64,000 bases of DNA. It comes from Sabethes cyaneus (Eukaryota > Arthropoda > Insecta > Diptera > Culicidae). Positions within the stretch are counted from its first letter, which is position 1. Each line of letters begins with the position of its first letter. The notes below the pieces were generated by a model. It made no database searches. It saw only the letters and a program-made list of their open reading frames with translations, and had not been told where the DNA came from. The position numbers and the translations under genes are program-made. Below, piece after piece: positions 1 through 11,279 of this stretch. Location of the stretch: the NCBI RefSeq assembly GCF_943734655.1, contig NC_071355.1:77823449-77887448 (forward strand), read 5' to 3'.

Positions 1-600
1 ACATAAAAAGATTAAGAACGGAGGAGAAAAGAAGGAAGGAATTAAAAGAAAACGAGTAAAATGAGGTTAAACTGAACAGAAAAAGTGAATAAACGGGACA
101 AAAAAGTAGAAAAGGAAAAAAACGAGAGCAGAAAAATGAAGAAACAAGAATAGAACAAGGGGAACAACGACACAGAAAGAAAATAAAATGGAGAGAGAAA
201 TGTGAAAACAGAAGACAAAAGGGATAAGGAAGAACGGAACAGATAACGAATACACACGAACGACGAACGGATGAATGGGATAGAAATGAAGCTAAAAAGA
301 CAAAAACTGGGACCGAAAAAGAAAACAGTCTATAAGGGGGTTAAAATAACAAAGAACGAGACAGAACACTAGGAGAAACGGGTTTGTAAACAGCAAAACG
401 GCAAAAGAAAGATAAGAAATGAATTAGAGGAAATTTAGGACTCACGAAAAGAGCAAAAAACGTGACATGAGATCAAGAAAAAGATACATAGAAAGAAGAA
501 ATAGTGACCAGGAAAAATAAAAAACGCAAAAAAGTGGAAAATCGAGACAAGAAAGGGAATATGTAACAGAAAATTAGAGAAACGAAAAGGGGAAAGAACA
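1..600. repeat. Purine-rich low-complexity tract (copy 1, left part)
   Basis: The + strand is almost entirely A and G with scattered ACG and GAC words and no fixed period. The antisense frames read as long F/S/L-rich open frames only because T-rich triplets lack stops, so they are not genes. The same texture recurs at 895-1166, 3708-3925, 45060-45290, 48600-49226 and 51771-52290. Its origin is unknown: a decayed simple repeat or a structural part of an undescribed element. Confidence 0.7.
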
Positions 601-895
601 ATAGATGGTTGCCAAAAATTCTTAACTCCATTTGAAACCCCAGTTCTTCTTCTTTACAGAACTGTGCCATTTGTTGGTTGTTTCATCGCAAATTTGGAAA
701 ACATCATTTGATATAGAATTCAAGGTTTGCTAAAAATTCCGCATTTTTCTAAACTGTCGGGTCTCTTGGTGAACGAGGGGTCCACTGTTTCGAGGTATTA
801 GAAGTGTAACTCTCATTTTTTAACAATTTTCGACCAGTCAAGTGCAAAAGTTCTAATATCTAAATCTAGTTCTAAGTTCTAAGTTCTAGATCTCG
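600..895. other. Unassigned AT-rich segment inside the purine-rich locus
   Basis: About 300 bases of ordinary composition interrupt the purine-rich tract. No coding region, terminal repeat or second copy was recognised. It may be a small insertion, since the purine texture resumes on its right side. Confidence 0.4.
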
Positions 896-1166
896 TGTTA
901 GTAGTGACTCCGTTTCAACGAGAATTTTACCCAGAGAAAAATACGAAAACCATGAAAGAAAAACTGAAAAGCGAAGAGAAACGATAAAACGGAGCCAAAT
1001 ACAAAATAAAAAGACAGAAAAGACCGAAAAATGGGGTATCAAGAAGAGAAAAACGACGCTGGTGTAGACAAAAAATGAGAAGGAAAGGAAATGAAAAAGA
1101 GAAGACTGAAATGGGAAAGAAAATAACAAAAAATGAGAGAAAAGCATGAGGAAAAACTCGATCGAA
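895..1166. repeat. Purine-rich low-complexity tract (copy 1, middle part)
   Basis: This continues the A/G-rich tract up to the TC-starting 5' end of the Helentron-like element. Similar sequence resumes at 3708, so the element appears to have inserted within the tract. Confidence 0.65.
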
Positions 1167-1188
1167 TCTATACCTATAAATAAGGATT

Positions 1189-1189
<1 letters not shown>

Positions 1190-1222
<33 letters not shown>
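1190..1222 (+). repeat. CTGT microsatellite
   Basis: About eight CTGT units lie about 24 bp inside the element's 5' end. The same microsatellite marks the 5' ends of the copies at 42073-42095 and 43555-43575 on the - strand. Confidence 0.9.
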
Positions 1223-1329
1223 CGTATGTTCCTTATAGAATCGAAAACTACTGAATCAATCGGCATGAAAATATGCATGTAGAGGTTTTTTGGGGCCAGG
1301 AAAGGTTTTAGTGATGGTTAGAAACCCCT

Positions 1330-3440
1330 CCCCCCATTAAGAGGGGGGGCTCCGATACAAATGAAACACAAATTTCTCCATAACTTGACAACTAATCAAG
1401 CAAATAGAACAAAATTTGGCATGTGGGTGTTTTCGGTGACAAGAATTTATTCTATGGTAAATTGAGACCCGTCCCCTCTTTATAAGGGGAATTATAACAC
1501 CTCTCCTCTTTAAAAGGGGGGGGCTTCCATACAAATTTCCTCATAACTCGAGAACTAATCACGCAAATGGAACCAAATTTGGCATGTGAAGGTTTTCGAG
1601 GGCAATAATATTTTCTATAGTAAATTAGGACCCCTCCCCACTTTAAGAGGGGGGGCTCCTGTACCAAAGAAACACAATTTTCCTCATAACTCGAGAAGTA
1701 ATTAAGCAAATGGAACCAAATTTGGCATGTGAGTGTTTTTGGAGACAAAAATTTTTTCTATGATGAATTGGGACCCCTACCCGTTTTAGGAGGGGGGGAT
1801 CCTATACACATGAAATACGAATTTCCTCATAACTGAAGAACTAATCAAGCAAATGGAACAAAATTGGGCATGTGAAAAATTTCGAGGGCAAGAATATTTT
1901 CTATGGTGAATTAGGACCCCTCCCAACTTTAAGAGGGGGGGCTCCTATACAAACGAAATACAAATTACCTCATAACTCGAGAACTAATCAAGCAAATGGA
2001 ACAAAATTTGGCATGTGGGTGTTTTTGGAGACATTATTTTTTTCTATGATGAATTGAAACCCCACTCCACTTTAGGAAGGGGGGCTCCTATACAAAGGAA
2101 ATGCAAATTTCCTCACAACTCGAGAATTAATCAAGCAAATGGAACCAAATTTGGCATGTGCCAGTTTTCTAGGGCATGAATATATTCTATAGTGAATTAG
2201 AACCCCTCCCCACTTTAAGAGGGGGGGCTCCTATACAAACGAAATACAAATTTCCTCATAACTCGAGAACTAATCAAGCAAATGGAACCAAATTTGGCAT
2301 GTGAAAGTTTTCGAGCGCAAGAATATTTTCTATGGTGAATTGGGACCACTCCCAACTTTAAGAGGGGGGGGCTCCTATACAAACGAAATACAAATTTCCT
2401 CATAACTCGAGAACTAATCAAGCAAATGGAACCAAATTTGGCACGTGGGTGTTTTTGGAGACAAAAATTTTTTCTATGATGGATCGGGACCCCTACCTAC
2501 TTTAGGAGGGGGGGCTCCTATACAAATGAAATTCAAATTTCCTCATAACTCGAGAACTAATCAAGCAAATAGAACCAAATTGGGCATGTGGAGGTTTTTG
2601 GAGGCAAAAATATTTTCTATGGTGAATTAGGACCCCTCCCAACTTTAAGAGGGGGTGCTTCTACACAAATGAAATACAAATTTCCTCATAATTCGAGAAC
2701 TAATCAAGCAAATGGAACCATATTTGGCATGTGGGTGTTTTTGGAGGCAACCATTTTTTCTATGATGAATTAGGACCCCTTACCTTTTTAAGAGGGGGGG
2801 CTCTCATACAAACGAAATACAAATTTCCTCATAACTCTAGAATCAATCAAGCAAATGGAACCAAATTTATCATGTGGGTGTTTTTGTAGGCAAGAATATT
2901 TTCTATGGTATATTTTCTATGGATTTCCCAACTTTAAGAGGGGGGGGGGCTCCTATACAAATGAAAAACAAATTTCCTCATAACTCGAGAACTAATCAAG
3001 CAAATGGAACCAAATTTGACATGTAAGTGGTTTTGGACGCAAGATTTTTTTGTATGGTGAATTGAGACCCCTCTCTTCTTTAGAAAGCGAGTTATGGCCC
3101 ATCTCCCCTTTAAGAGGATGGGCTTCCATACAAATGAAATGCAAATTTCCTCTTATCTCGAGAACTAATCAATCGAATGGAACCAAATTTGGCATGTGGG
3201 AGTTTTAGATGGCAGAAATTTTTTCTATGGTGAATTACGACCCCTTCCCCTTTTAAGAGGGGAGCTCCCATACAAATGAAATTCAAATTTCCTTATAACT
3301 TGAGAACTAATCAAGCAAATGGAACCAAATTTGGCATGTGGGAGATTTTGGAGTCTTGAATTTATTTTACGATAGTTAGAGACCTCTCACCCCTGTGGTA
3401 GGGGGATGTGGACTCTCATACAAATAAAACAGAAATTTTT
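1330..3440 (+). repeat. Tandem minisatellite of about 145 bp units
   Basis: Around 14 diverged units share three landmarks: CATAACTCGAGAACTAATCA, then AAATTTGGCATGTGGGTG, then a poly-G run with CTCCTATACAAATG. Spacing is about 141-147 bp in the regular part (landmarks near 1971, 2115, 2258, 2400, 2545 and 2689). Short frames of about 61 aa recur with the unit, which is a by-product of periodicity rather than protein coding. Related units appear at 11800-12060 and, inverted, at 40930-43500. Confidence 0.9.
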
Positions 3441-3707
3441 GCGAAACTCAAAAACTAATCGAACTCGAGAAATTCGAGACTCTTCCATAAAACATTAGTC
3501 AATACAAGACCACAAAAACTATCTATAGTAACACTAGATCATTCAGGACGAGACGGTCGCGAGTGTTGCCGGTGACCCGCCGTCGGAAGCGCCGCCCACT
3601 GGGGGGCTTGCAAAACTCGAGATTGTGACAAAGATCATCCGAGATTCATGATTTATGTACAACACAGGTTAATTTGTGGCAATACGAAGTTTGTCGGGTC
3701 AGCTAGT

Positions 3708-3925
3708 ATAAGAATAAATAAAACCGGAAACGAAAAAAATGTAACAATGAAAAGAATAAAAAAAGAAAAATGAGAGAAAAGGCGGAAAATCAGATGCAAA
3801 GATCGCAAAAAATCATAAAAATCGTTCAAAAAAGAAGAAAAAGTGTAAAAATAGGACTAAAGAAGAGCAAAAGTTGAACATAAAGGAGGTAAAACGCGTG
3901 ACAGCATAGGACGTAAAATGTCAAT
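3708..3925. repeat. Purine-rich low-complexity tract (copy 1, right part)
   Basis: A/G-rich texture resumes directly after the Helentron-like 3' end and leads into the TCAAGTCC-type repeat at 3925. This is the same order as at 51771-52310. Confidence 0.65.
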
Positions 3926-4072
3926 TTTCATTACTTGAAACTTCGTGTCTAATTTCGTGTCCATATCCGGTTTGAACTATAATTTAAAGTTTAAATTAGT
4001 CAAAATTCAAGTCAAATTCAATATTTAAATTTTAATAATTTTATTTCAATTGCAGATTCTATTTTAAGCCAA
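3925..4072 (+). repeat. Degenerate TCAAGTCCAATTT-type repeat, first part
   Basis: Loose 11-13 base units of the form (T)TCAAGTCCAATTT run at low identity. Local matches (a CCGG block and GTTTAAATTAGT) align with 52330-52380. The series breaks at 4073 and resumes near 4985. Confidence 0.6.
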
Positions 4073-4985
4073 CCCAAGTAACCATTGAGCACTTAAAGAA
4101 GCAGGAATATAGCTTTTTATTAGCCTGCGGTGCAGCCTTATCGTGCAGCCTTGATCTATATGCTTATAAAACGCTATTAAAAAGCCGGTTTGTCGAAATA
4201 TAGAGCAGCATTAGAGCTTGGAGATTTACAAATGCCATAAAACGTAACGCTTGTTGCGTAACGATTAATCGCTAAGCATAAAAAAATATATGTTCGTCCT
4301 TTTTTATCTTCCCTCTCTGTTATCGTTATCCTCTGTTGATGTTTCAAGATTGCTTTTTTGTGATTTTTCTTCTTTGGTGAGAATTGAACCGCTAATCCCA
4401 TATGTGGTTTTGCAGGAATAGTGCAACGCATTTACCAGTTGAACTGTAAACAGTAGTTGAGAGTCAGCTACCAATAGCTCCACTTAAACTACCGAAATTC
4501 TTCACTCGGATGTTTGATTTGCATAGCAAGGTGGAATGCATGAAAAGATTCTATTTTTCCCATTTCTTCTATAGATCCAATTTTGAGGGAATTTCCTGCC
4601 TTTTATTTTGTTTTTATGTGGTGGCATACATATATTTAACAGAAATGTTGATTGCATGTTATACGCATGCATATTCCATACATATTCATGTTGATGTTTG
4701 TTCTAAGAGCGGTGCTGGATTTTACGTGAGATAAAAAGAGAGGGAAGCATTTTTCTATTTATCATCACACATTCGTTCACTGTTCGCAATGAGATTTCCT
4801 GCAAGTGTGAGTAGCGTTCAAAATCTCTTTTGCTGCCGGTAACGGCAATAAAGCTCGCTTAGAGCTTTTAATCAGCATTTCATAGCGCTTCAACTAACTT
4901 TTAATTCAGCATTGAGAATGCTATTTTAAAACTGCTACGCATTGACAATACTGAATTATATCTGGCAGCATGTAACTTGCAAATA
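4073..4985. other. Probable insertion beginning with a CCCAAGTAAC terminus
   Basis: About 0.9 kb of unrelated sequence separates the two halves of the TCAAGTCC repeat, and the second locus at 52.4 kb lacks it. The left edge starts with CCCAAGTAACCA, the terminal motif of the element at 27454-29415. No matching right terminus was found. It contains a tRNA-like promoter region on the - strand (4375-4450). Short open frames here show no recognisable domain. Confidence 0.4.
4375..4450 (-). repeat. tRNA-like (SINE-type) A/B-box fragment
   Basis: On the - strand a B-box-like GGTTCAATTC (4381-4390) lies downstream of an A-box-like AACTGGTAAATG (4429-4440), at normal tRNA spacing. A clean cloverleaf with paired acceptor arms was not seen, so a tRNA-derived SINE remnant is likelier than a functional tRNA. 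Confidence 0.4.
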
Positions 4986-5450
4986 TAGAGCAGTTTTCAA
5001 GCCTAATTCAGTGTTTAATTTAAGTTTAATTTCAAATGCAATTCCAAGTCTAATTCAATTCAAATTTGAAGTAAAAACTTCAAATTCTGTTTTAAGTCCG
5101 ATTTTATATCTAACGCGAAGTATAACTTGCAGTGAAAATTACTCCAAATTTGAGTATAATTTCAAATCGAATTTTAAGTCCAACCTCCAGTTTGATTTGA
5201 TGAAAAATGTCAAACCCAAATTAAGCCAAATTCAAATCAAATTAAATTAAATGCCTTATGTCAAGTCCGATTTCAAGCCCAATTTCAATTTCTAGTCCAG
5301 TTCCAAGTCTAGTTTCTAGTGCAATTTCAACTTTCATTTTGAATCCAGTTGCGCTCGAAAGTCCGCAGTTTTCAACCCAATCGACTGGTATTTTTGTGAT
5401 AAGTATTAATAGAATCGCCATCCAACGATTACTCCGTTTTCCAGGCTAAA
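4985..5450 (+). repeat. Degenerate TCAAGTCCAATTT-type repeat, second part
   Basis: Many degenerate units such as AGTCCGATTTCAAGCCCAAT follow one another. The right edge (5344-5400, ending in GTATTTTTGTGAT) aligns with 52906-52960, so the whole composite has a homologue there. The 102 aa open frame over this stretch is a by-product of the repeat. Confidence 0.65.
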
Positions 5451-5684
5451 TCATTCCTTTGAAAGATCGGATACCCTGTCTTTAGTTTATATCTGGGAAA
5501 GCTAGTGACACATTCCACGCACTTGTACTCCAACAAATCGGTATTTAAAACAGCATATTTCAACTCATATTATGCTGGATATGAACCAGTGATTATTGAA
5601 CTACAAAGAAAATGTATTTCTCAACACAATCAACATACAGAACGTTCAATAATTAGCACATTAGCACAACGCTTGTTATACCTA

Positions 5685-6424
5685 CCCAGCTAGCATTTTC
5701 ATATGTACAAAAAAGGTAAAAATCAGCATTACGTACAGATATACATGCTAAATAAATCGTATTTCATGCGCATAATTGGCATATCCGTACTAGACTAATC
5801 TCAAGTTTTTAGTCTTGACCTTGGAATGAGGTCATACATATATTAATATTTTTTTTTTTTTGGAACGATGGTTCTACAATTGATGAAGGGACGGTAGGGG
5901 AAAGAAATGAAAAATTTTTTGGTGAAGGAGGAGGGGGAAGAGCGGAAAGGAAAGGGGGGGGGGGTATTGGTAGCTATGCTGGTCAAAATGACTACTTGTC
6001 AAGCATAGCTACCAATACCCCCCCCCCTTTCCTTTCCGCTCTTCTCCCTCCTCCTTCACCAAAAAAATTTCCATTTCTTTCCACTACCGTCCCTTCATCA
6101 ATTGTAGAACCATCGTTCAAAAAAAAAAAAAAAAATATATCCGTACTATTTTGGAGGCGATATACGTGATTACGAATAATTTTGAGCGTTACGACTATAT
6201 AAGTATTTATATACGATAATATCCGATTAAGCGCGAGTCACTCCGTACTATTCTACGATTTTGTGCTGAAAATCGTATGTATGTCGGTCATTATCATTAT
6301 ATACGACAGAAAATCAACTTGATCCCACTTTATCCAGCTTTAGTTACGCTCATAATCGTATCATTTGTTAGGAGATATTTACGATAGTTTTCGTACATTG
6401 ATATACGAGTTGGTGCTAGCTGGG
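5685..6424. mobile_element. MITE with CCCAGCTAGCA terminal inverted repeats (copy 1)
   Basis: The element begins CCCAGCTAGCA and ends TGCTAGCTGGG. Its interior is rich in TACG/CGTA words. A second copy at 42527-42899 aligns throughout, and a 5'-truncated third lies at 43597-43808. Without the inner insertion at 5792-6136 it is about 384 bp. The target duplication is ambiguous: TA flanks fit here but not at copy 2. No superfamily is assigned. Confidence 0.8.
5792..6136. mobile_element. Fold-back insertion bounded by poly(T)/poly(A)
   Basis: The sequence is absent from the second MITE copy, so the insertion is exact: the 11 bases ATATCCGTACT occur at 5781-5791 and again at 6137-6147. Arms 5849-5980 and 6002-6135 are near-perfect inverted repeats around a loop of about 21 bases. 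The outer ends are a T run (5849-5861) and an A run (6119-6135). The first 57 bases are not part of the palindrome. A long duplication plus poly(A) suggests LINE-mediated insertion of a self-complementary transcript; that is inference. Confidence 0.85.
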
Positions 6425-7190
6425 TACCTACCTAAATAACAATCTAAATCTAAAAGTAAATACTACGTTAGAAAGTACATAACAGACATAATTTAAAACT
6501 TGTTTAATAACTTAGTCACAAAGGTATTTTTTGTTAATGGGAGCAAAAAGTCAATGAAAGTCGGGTCCTCGTCATAACGGGACACGTTGGAATGTATCTA
6601 GTGCTTTTAAGTGTTTACTTTTCAATGCTCTTGGTTGAAATTTTAACTTTTGACTCTTAAATTTTGAATTCCGATGTTCTAGTTTTGATTTACAAATTTG
6701 GACATTTGTCTTTAGACTTTGATTTTGAACTTTTTACTTTTTAGTTTCAGCTAGAGTTCTAGCTTTTCTAGGTTTTTGACTTTCCATTTCTGACTTTAAA
6801 AACCAATTTTAAGTTTAATTTTAATTTCAGATCAATAAGTCAACTTGCAGGCTTCATCAGTGTGTATTTCGAACTAGTTTGAAAGTCTTGAAGTCGGAAG
6901 CTTTGTGTGAATTCACAATTTGTTATATCTTTTTCAAAAGAAAGAGGAACCACATCACAATATTTCTGCCTTGTAATATGTACAAGATATGTTCTTTAAG
7001 TGGATTGGCTCTGGGCTCAGAGCAGGCAAAACAAAATTATTCTACATCCTCAAATTTAATAGCAAAATGATTACTAACTAATTGAAAACTAGTGTCGTTA
7101 GTTACTTTTCCTTGATGAAATGCTTCTGAAGAGTGCCGTTAGATCGATGAAAAAACCATTTAAAGCAGCCACTCCCATAACACCTATTAC
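6425..7190. other. Intergenic DNA with a degenerate TTTTGACTTT-type stretch
   Basis: Between about 6620 and 6830, words like TTTTGACTTT and TTTTGAATT repeat loosely, a texture related to the TCAAGTCC repeats. The rest is AT-rich with no recognisable gene. Confidence 0.5.
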
Positions 7191-8800
7191 ATCATGATTG
7201 GATCGATTCTGATTTCAATACATCACGCACACCTGTTACGAAAGCCGCGCCGTCCGCTTCTGAATGCCCCTGTTACGATTACGACTACTCCGAACCTTTC
7301 ATTTACGCTCCGCATTCTCAACTCTTCAGCATCAGCTGCAGCATCAATCTCACTGTTGCGTTGCGTTGCGTTGTTGCTGGTGGAGAAAAAGGTACAGCGT
7401 TGAAACATACACCTACCTACCTACCTCATTGGCCTCAATTATAGGTTCAATAAACGATTCGGCACATTCGCGCCGATCGGGCAACCGAACAGCCTAAGAT
7501 AGTTGACGGCGGTCGTTGGTTAAACCGCATGCAAACGACCACCTTGCGGATCTAATATGGCGCAAAAATATACAACAAATCGTCGTTTCGTGCAGTCTCT
7601 CCCGCGATGGGAAGTTTTTCTATTTGCAAAGCTTCAACAAACCATTTTGTTATTGATGACGGCATCCATCCTCTAGCCCCACTCGCTAGCAGATCTATAG
7701 CCGGAAAGCGATGTGATGTACTGATCAGATCCCGACTTCGACTCGGACCCAGGCTGTCATTAGTGCATTGTGACGTGGTAACGATCCGTGAAGCGATGGC
7801 TCGCGGGTCTCCGTAGAATACGGTACACTACCACTGCCGGTCAATCGACGGTAGATCACTTTCACCGGTAAAGCATAATACAACCGAAACGGTACCAACG
7901 ATGGTTAGTGCCGTGGCCAACCGGTGGAAAAACAATCGCCCGAACGATGAGTTGATTACAAAACGGTAGGTAAGCCGTTGAAGTAATAAGGAAAATATCG
8001 GTTTACGTTTTCCTTTCGCTTTCAAAAGACCCAGTGGCTTACATTCGGTGTGCGGGTTCGTTATTTCGATTCTATTGAACATTTTATAGATGTTTCAAAC
8101 TTCGCTGAAAAAGTTTGATAATTGTTGTATTGTATTGGGCACCGCACCGCTTGGATTAACAGTAGGGCACAATTTTAAATGGCAAAGTGTTATTCTCCAG
8201 CGTAGATAGTTAACATTACATAACCTTCTCGTTGAGCTTCAATAAGAACTCCAGTTCCCGTCGCATTTGTACCGTCAACCGTGATGAACGTAATTCCTCC
8301 ATTAATCACCCTCAAATTGTTTCCATCGCGGAAGATTTTTATAATCGCTGGTGCATGATACACTGATTAGTGTACTGCTTCACACTTACCGCAGAACAAC
8401 CATCACTTGCGCAAATAATTCCTAAACCTCCCAGGAGTCGGTTAGCCAATCTCTGTGCCTGAAGTCAGCTTCAGGGAGCACGACGCGGCTGCATCTCAAC
8501 ATTCAAGCGATAAGCGTGCCGATGATGGTGCGGCGGTGCAGTGCAATCCGCGCTAATTAATTGTCATAATTTATGTCCGCAACCAGCTTTTCTACCACCG
8601 CACGATGTTTGAATGGTTCAGTCGGTCAATGGACAGTGTGATCCGAACGAGATGAAAACGAAGAAGCAACACGAACCAGCATAACCTATAAGAAACTACC
8701 ACCCGTAAAGCGTAAAATCGCCACCCAGGCTTCGAACGGGCCTGTCAAGTAGCGTGAGTTTCACGCGCTATTGAGCTCGAGATTACGGTTTTGTAGTTAA
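7190..8800. other. GC-richer, apparently single-copy segment
   Basis: Composition is higher in GC than the neighbours and no part recurs in the window. Several short frames on both strands overlap without a recognisable domain. The segment could be a promoter or first-exon region. The strongest coding candidate is listed separately (7828-8082). Confidence 0.4.
7828..8082 (-). CDS. Possible first coding exon of a type II membrane protein (unproven)
   Basis: An 84-codon - strand frame opens with ATG in a good insect context (ATAAAATG). It has a basic stretch (KAKGKRK) and one hydrophobic segment (LATALTIVGTVSVVLCF, about residues 56-72), then TGE. A weak donor-like GTGAAAG follows the hydrophobic segment. 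Short cytoplasmic N-terminus, one membrane anchor and lumenal remainder is the layout of Golgi enzymes, but no catalytic domain is visible. It could equally be chance. Confidence 0.22.
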   Translation of the reverse strand: MFNRIEITNPHTECKPLGLLKAKGKRKPIFSLLLQRLTYRFVINSSFGRLFFHRLATALTIVGTVSVVLCFTGESDLPSIDRQW

Positions 8801-9970
8801 ATTATCTCATCTTGAATAAACACGTTTCGACTGTCGTAGGAAAGCACGGTTGATCCGAAGCTGACCGACGAGCCGGGTAATGCGATTTTCACTTTCATTC
8901 AGGTTTATTTTCACCAATAGAGCGGTTGATTGCACTGAACATTGTATGAACACATTGTAGCATCGGTTCAGCCGCATGCTCAGGTCGAACTTTACTTGGG
9001 GTGTGTGTGTCAACCAATATTGTTCTAGGGTTTGTTAGAGTTAGCTTACTAAACCAAACAACTTTCTAAAGATTTCTGTATTCAATTGAAATTAGACACA
9101 ACTAAATCACAGACAAACAGACATAACACTCGTTTTCCATTCTTCGTACCGATTAAACCATCATTTCAATTTTGGACTTAGTTGGGAATGTCTCCGTTTT
9201 GGTCAGAGTGGCGCTTTTTGACAAAAGAAGGAGAATTCCCCATAAAAAATACTTGCTACTTCGAGGGATACTCCTGTTGCTAATTGACATTTGGGAATGT
9301 CGATCATAGATGGTGCTAGTGTTCAGGCTAAATGTGAGGTACGATAATTTTTGTTGATGTTTCTTTCAAGAGATATGTCTGTTTGTCTGTGACTAAATTA
9401 TGCTGTGAAATTGATCGGCCAATTCGACCATAAAATTATTTTATCGATAAAAACCACGATGACAAGTGTTGCTCTGCTATAAATAATTACTTCCTACACA
9501 GTTTGCACAAGGCAGAAAAATCTAAAATTGATTGATATTCACATTTTGCCTTAAACATTTACTAAGAGCTCGAATGTCGTGATAATTATGTGCCTTCTGC
9601 GATTGCATTTTGGCTAATTTACTCAGCAACAAGAAACGACTGAAAGATCTGAGTCTCACGACCGGTAACCGTAGAGCACCTGCTCACTGTTTTAGTGAGC
9701 CAAGCAGGAGGTAATAGATACTCGTAAACATACACCGCAAGGTTACTCTGCAGCAGCTGAGTCTGCTTTGATAAGTGAGCGGTCATGGGTTTGAACCTTA
9801 GTAGAATCAAACCATTCAAGGCCAAACCCTATTAGCAAAGTTGTTACAAACCAGTTGTGACAACCGAAATGTGACTAATTTCAGTCGTATCTGAGTTACT
9901 ACAACAAGAATGGACAAAAGTGTGCTGCTTGGGAAGGGACTTTAACATGGGTTTATGCTCTTCTTTCTTT
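8800..9970. other. Intergenic segment, no gene recognised
   Basis: AT-rich DNA with short frames only. A B-box-like GGTTTGAACC near 9788 suggests a decayed tRNA-derived SINE around 9660-9810, but an A box and tail are not convincing. Confidence 0.4.
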
Positions 9971-10570
9971 CTACCAGTCGAGAGCCGGGGTGGCTCTTAC
10001 CGTATCAGGAATTCCTTTCCACTGTACTCGGCCGTGGGCTACTCGTCGTTAAATCGTTAAGCGTCTTTAATCTGGTCGAACCATTTAGCACGTTGGGTCC
10101 CTTTGAAGAGAACGGACTTCCCTGCCAGCCGTTCGGCATCCTTGTGACGTGGCCAGCTCACCGTAGTCAGTCTCCCATCTTTCGCCTGGTGTACGATGGA
10201 AATCTATTCAAGTAGTACCTTCAGCTCATGGTTCGTGGTGGCCTCCGCCACTCTCCGCTAACTGTTTGCTCTCCGCCAAAAATAGTCCACAACACGTTTT
10301 GTTCAAATACGGCAAGTGCACGTATGTCTTCCGGAAGTAAAGTTGTTGTCTCAAATCCGTAGAGGACTACCGGTTTGATTTACGGTTTGCTCACTGGATC
10401 ACAGCTCCAATAGCGATGTTGAATAACATGCTGAACGATCCATCCCCTTGCCGCAACCCTCTGCGTGACTCCAAAAGGCTCGAGAGTGCCTCTGAAACAC
10501 GCATGTGTAACACTTCACTACGTTTCAGGGTGGTTTTGATCAGCCGCGTCTATTTATCCGGAAAACCGTT
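9970..10570 (-). pseudogene. RTE-clade LINE fragment, C-terminal RT region
   Basis: Read on the - strand, this matches the 3' part of the window's RTE elements: the segment with LRTIFGG, then the arginine-rich MNHEL region, then the GHVA-like motif and the terminal segment. The + strand GAGCCGGGGTGGCTC near 9980 is the reverse complement of the 3' end of the RTE at 51770. Frameshifts and stops break it. The catalytic core is absent. Confidence 0.7.
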
Positions 10571-10960
10571 CTCGTGAAAAAAAATCAAATCAAGTATTAA
10601 ACATCAGAATCGAAAATTCAAAAATCAAGTTTTTACCCAAAAGTAAACACTCAAAACTCAAGAAACTAAAACTCGAAGCCTAAAATTCAAAAAGCAAAAA
10701 ACAACCTTTAAAAGCCAAGACAAACCAAATGTCAACTCAAAATTCTACATTCAAAATTCAAAAGCTAAAAGACGGAGATCCAAATTGGAAATCAAAAATT
10801 AGACAAGAAGGTGTTTTTTCGGACTTGAAATGAAATTTGTATTTTTCTTTAAACGAGCTTTAAATTGGACATCAATTAAACTAGAAAATGAACTTGAAAG
10901 AGGACCTAAAATTGGACTTGAAGTCAGAGTTGAAATTGAACGTAAAATTGGTCATATTTT
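10570..10960. repeat. Degenerate AAAATTCAAAA/CAAGT-type low-complexity stretch
   Basis: Short words such as AAAATTCAAAA, TCAAGT and AACTCAA repeat loosely without fixed period, like the repeats at 3925-5450 and 52310-52960. No other function is visible. Confidence 0.55.
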
Positions 10961-11049
10961 AATACCGGCATATGGAGCTTTTTTTCTCGTACGTAAATTC
11001 CTAATCTTTTTGTGATAAAAATTTCACGTTGGTGTTTTTCCATTCCTGA

Positions 11050-11215
11050 GCTGGGGTCAATCCCGATGTAGAGGTTAGCATTCACGCCTCTTACGCCGAG
11101 GACCCTGGTTCAAATCCCAACCCCGCAGAAGTCATGAACGACCCAAGCTGTTAGAGTGACTATAATTTAAAAGAAATCCTGAGCTATGGTAAAAAAACTA
11201 ACAACTAACGATGGC
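11050..11215 (+). mobile_element. tRNA-derived SINE
   Basis: An A-box-like TGTAGAGGTTAGC (about 11068-11079) is followed by a canonical B box GGTTCAAATCC (11107-11117), about 40 bases apart. The head resembles a tRNA but the acceptor arms do not pair well. Downstream is a non-tRNA body (ACCCAAGCTGTTAGAGTGAC, then TATAAT). This is the structure of a Pol III-driven SINE. Confidence 0.7.
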
Positions 11216-11279
11216 GTGTGACCCGTTGCTGTGCTCTGATGTGAGAATAGTGATTCCAAGCGGAGTTGTGATTCTAGTG

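Larger units (their letters stand above)
1167..3707 (+). mobile_element. Helentron-like non-autonomous rolling-circle element
   Basis: The element begins TCTATACCTATAAATAAGG followed by a CTGT microsatellite and ends GGGTCAGCTAGT. These ends resemble INE-1/DINE-1-type non-autonomous Helentrons, which also carry a 5' microsatellite and internal minisatellites. The interior is a tandem array of about 145 bp units (1330-3440), then a unique 3' part with a GC-rich stretch near 3550-3605. No Rep/helicase coding was seen. The same ends occur at 42118-43596, and the same 5' part at 42117 and below, which supports the boundaries. There is no clear target duplication, as expected of rolling-circle transposition. 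Confidence 0.7.

Noticed and set aside
42..1147. Hydrophobic F/L/S-rich antisense open frames (also 48529-49191 and 51525-52293)
   Set aside because: They are the complement of purine-rich low-complexity DNA, where T-rich codons avoid stops. Adjacent frames overlap each other and show no conserved pattern, so they are not membrane proteins.
1330..3440. Regular array considered as a CRISPR
   Set aside because: Units are about 145 bp of continuous minisatellite without unique spacers, in eukaryotic DNA, and lie inside a Helentron-like element.
4375..4450. Functional tRNA gene
   Set aside because: A- and B-box-like sequences are present but acceptor and anticodon arms do not pair well. SINE remnant preferred.
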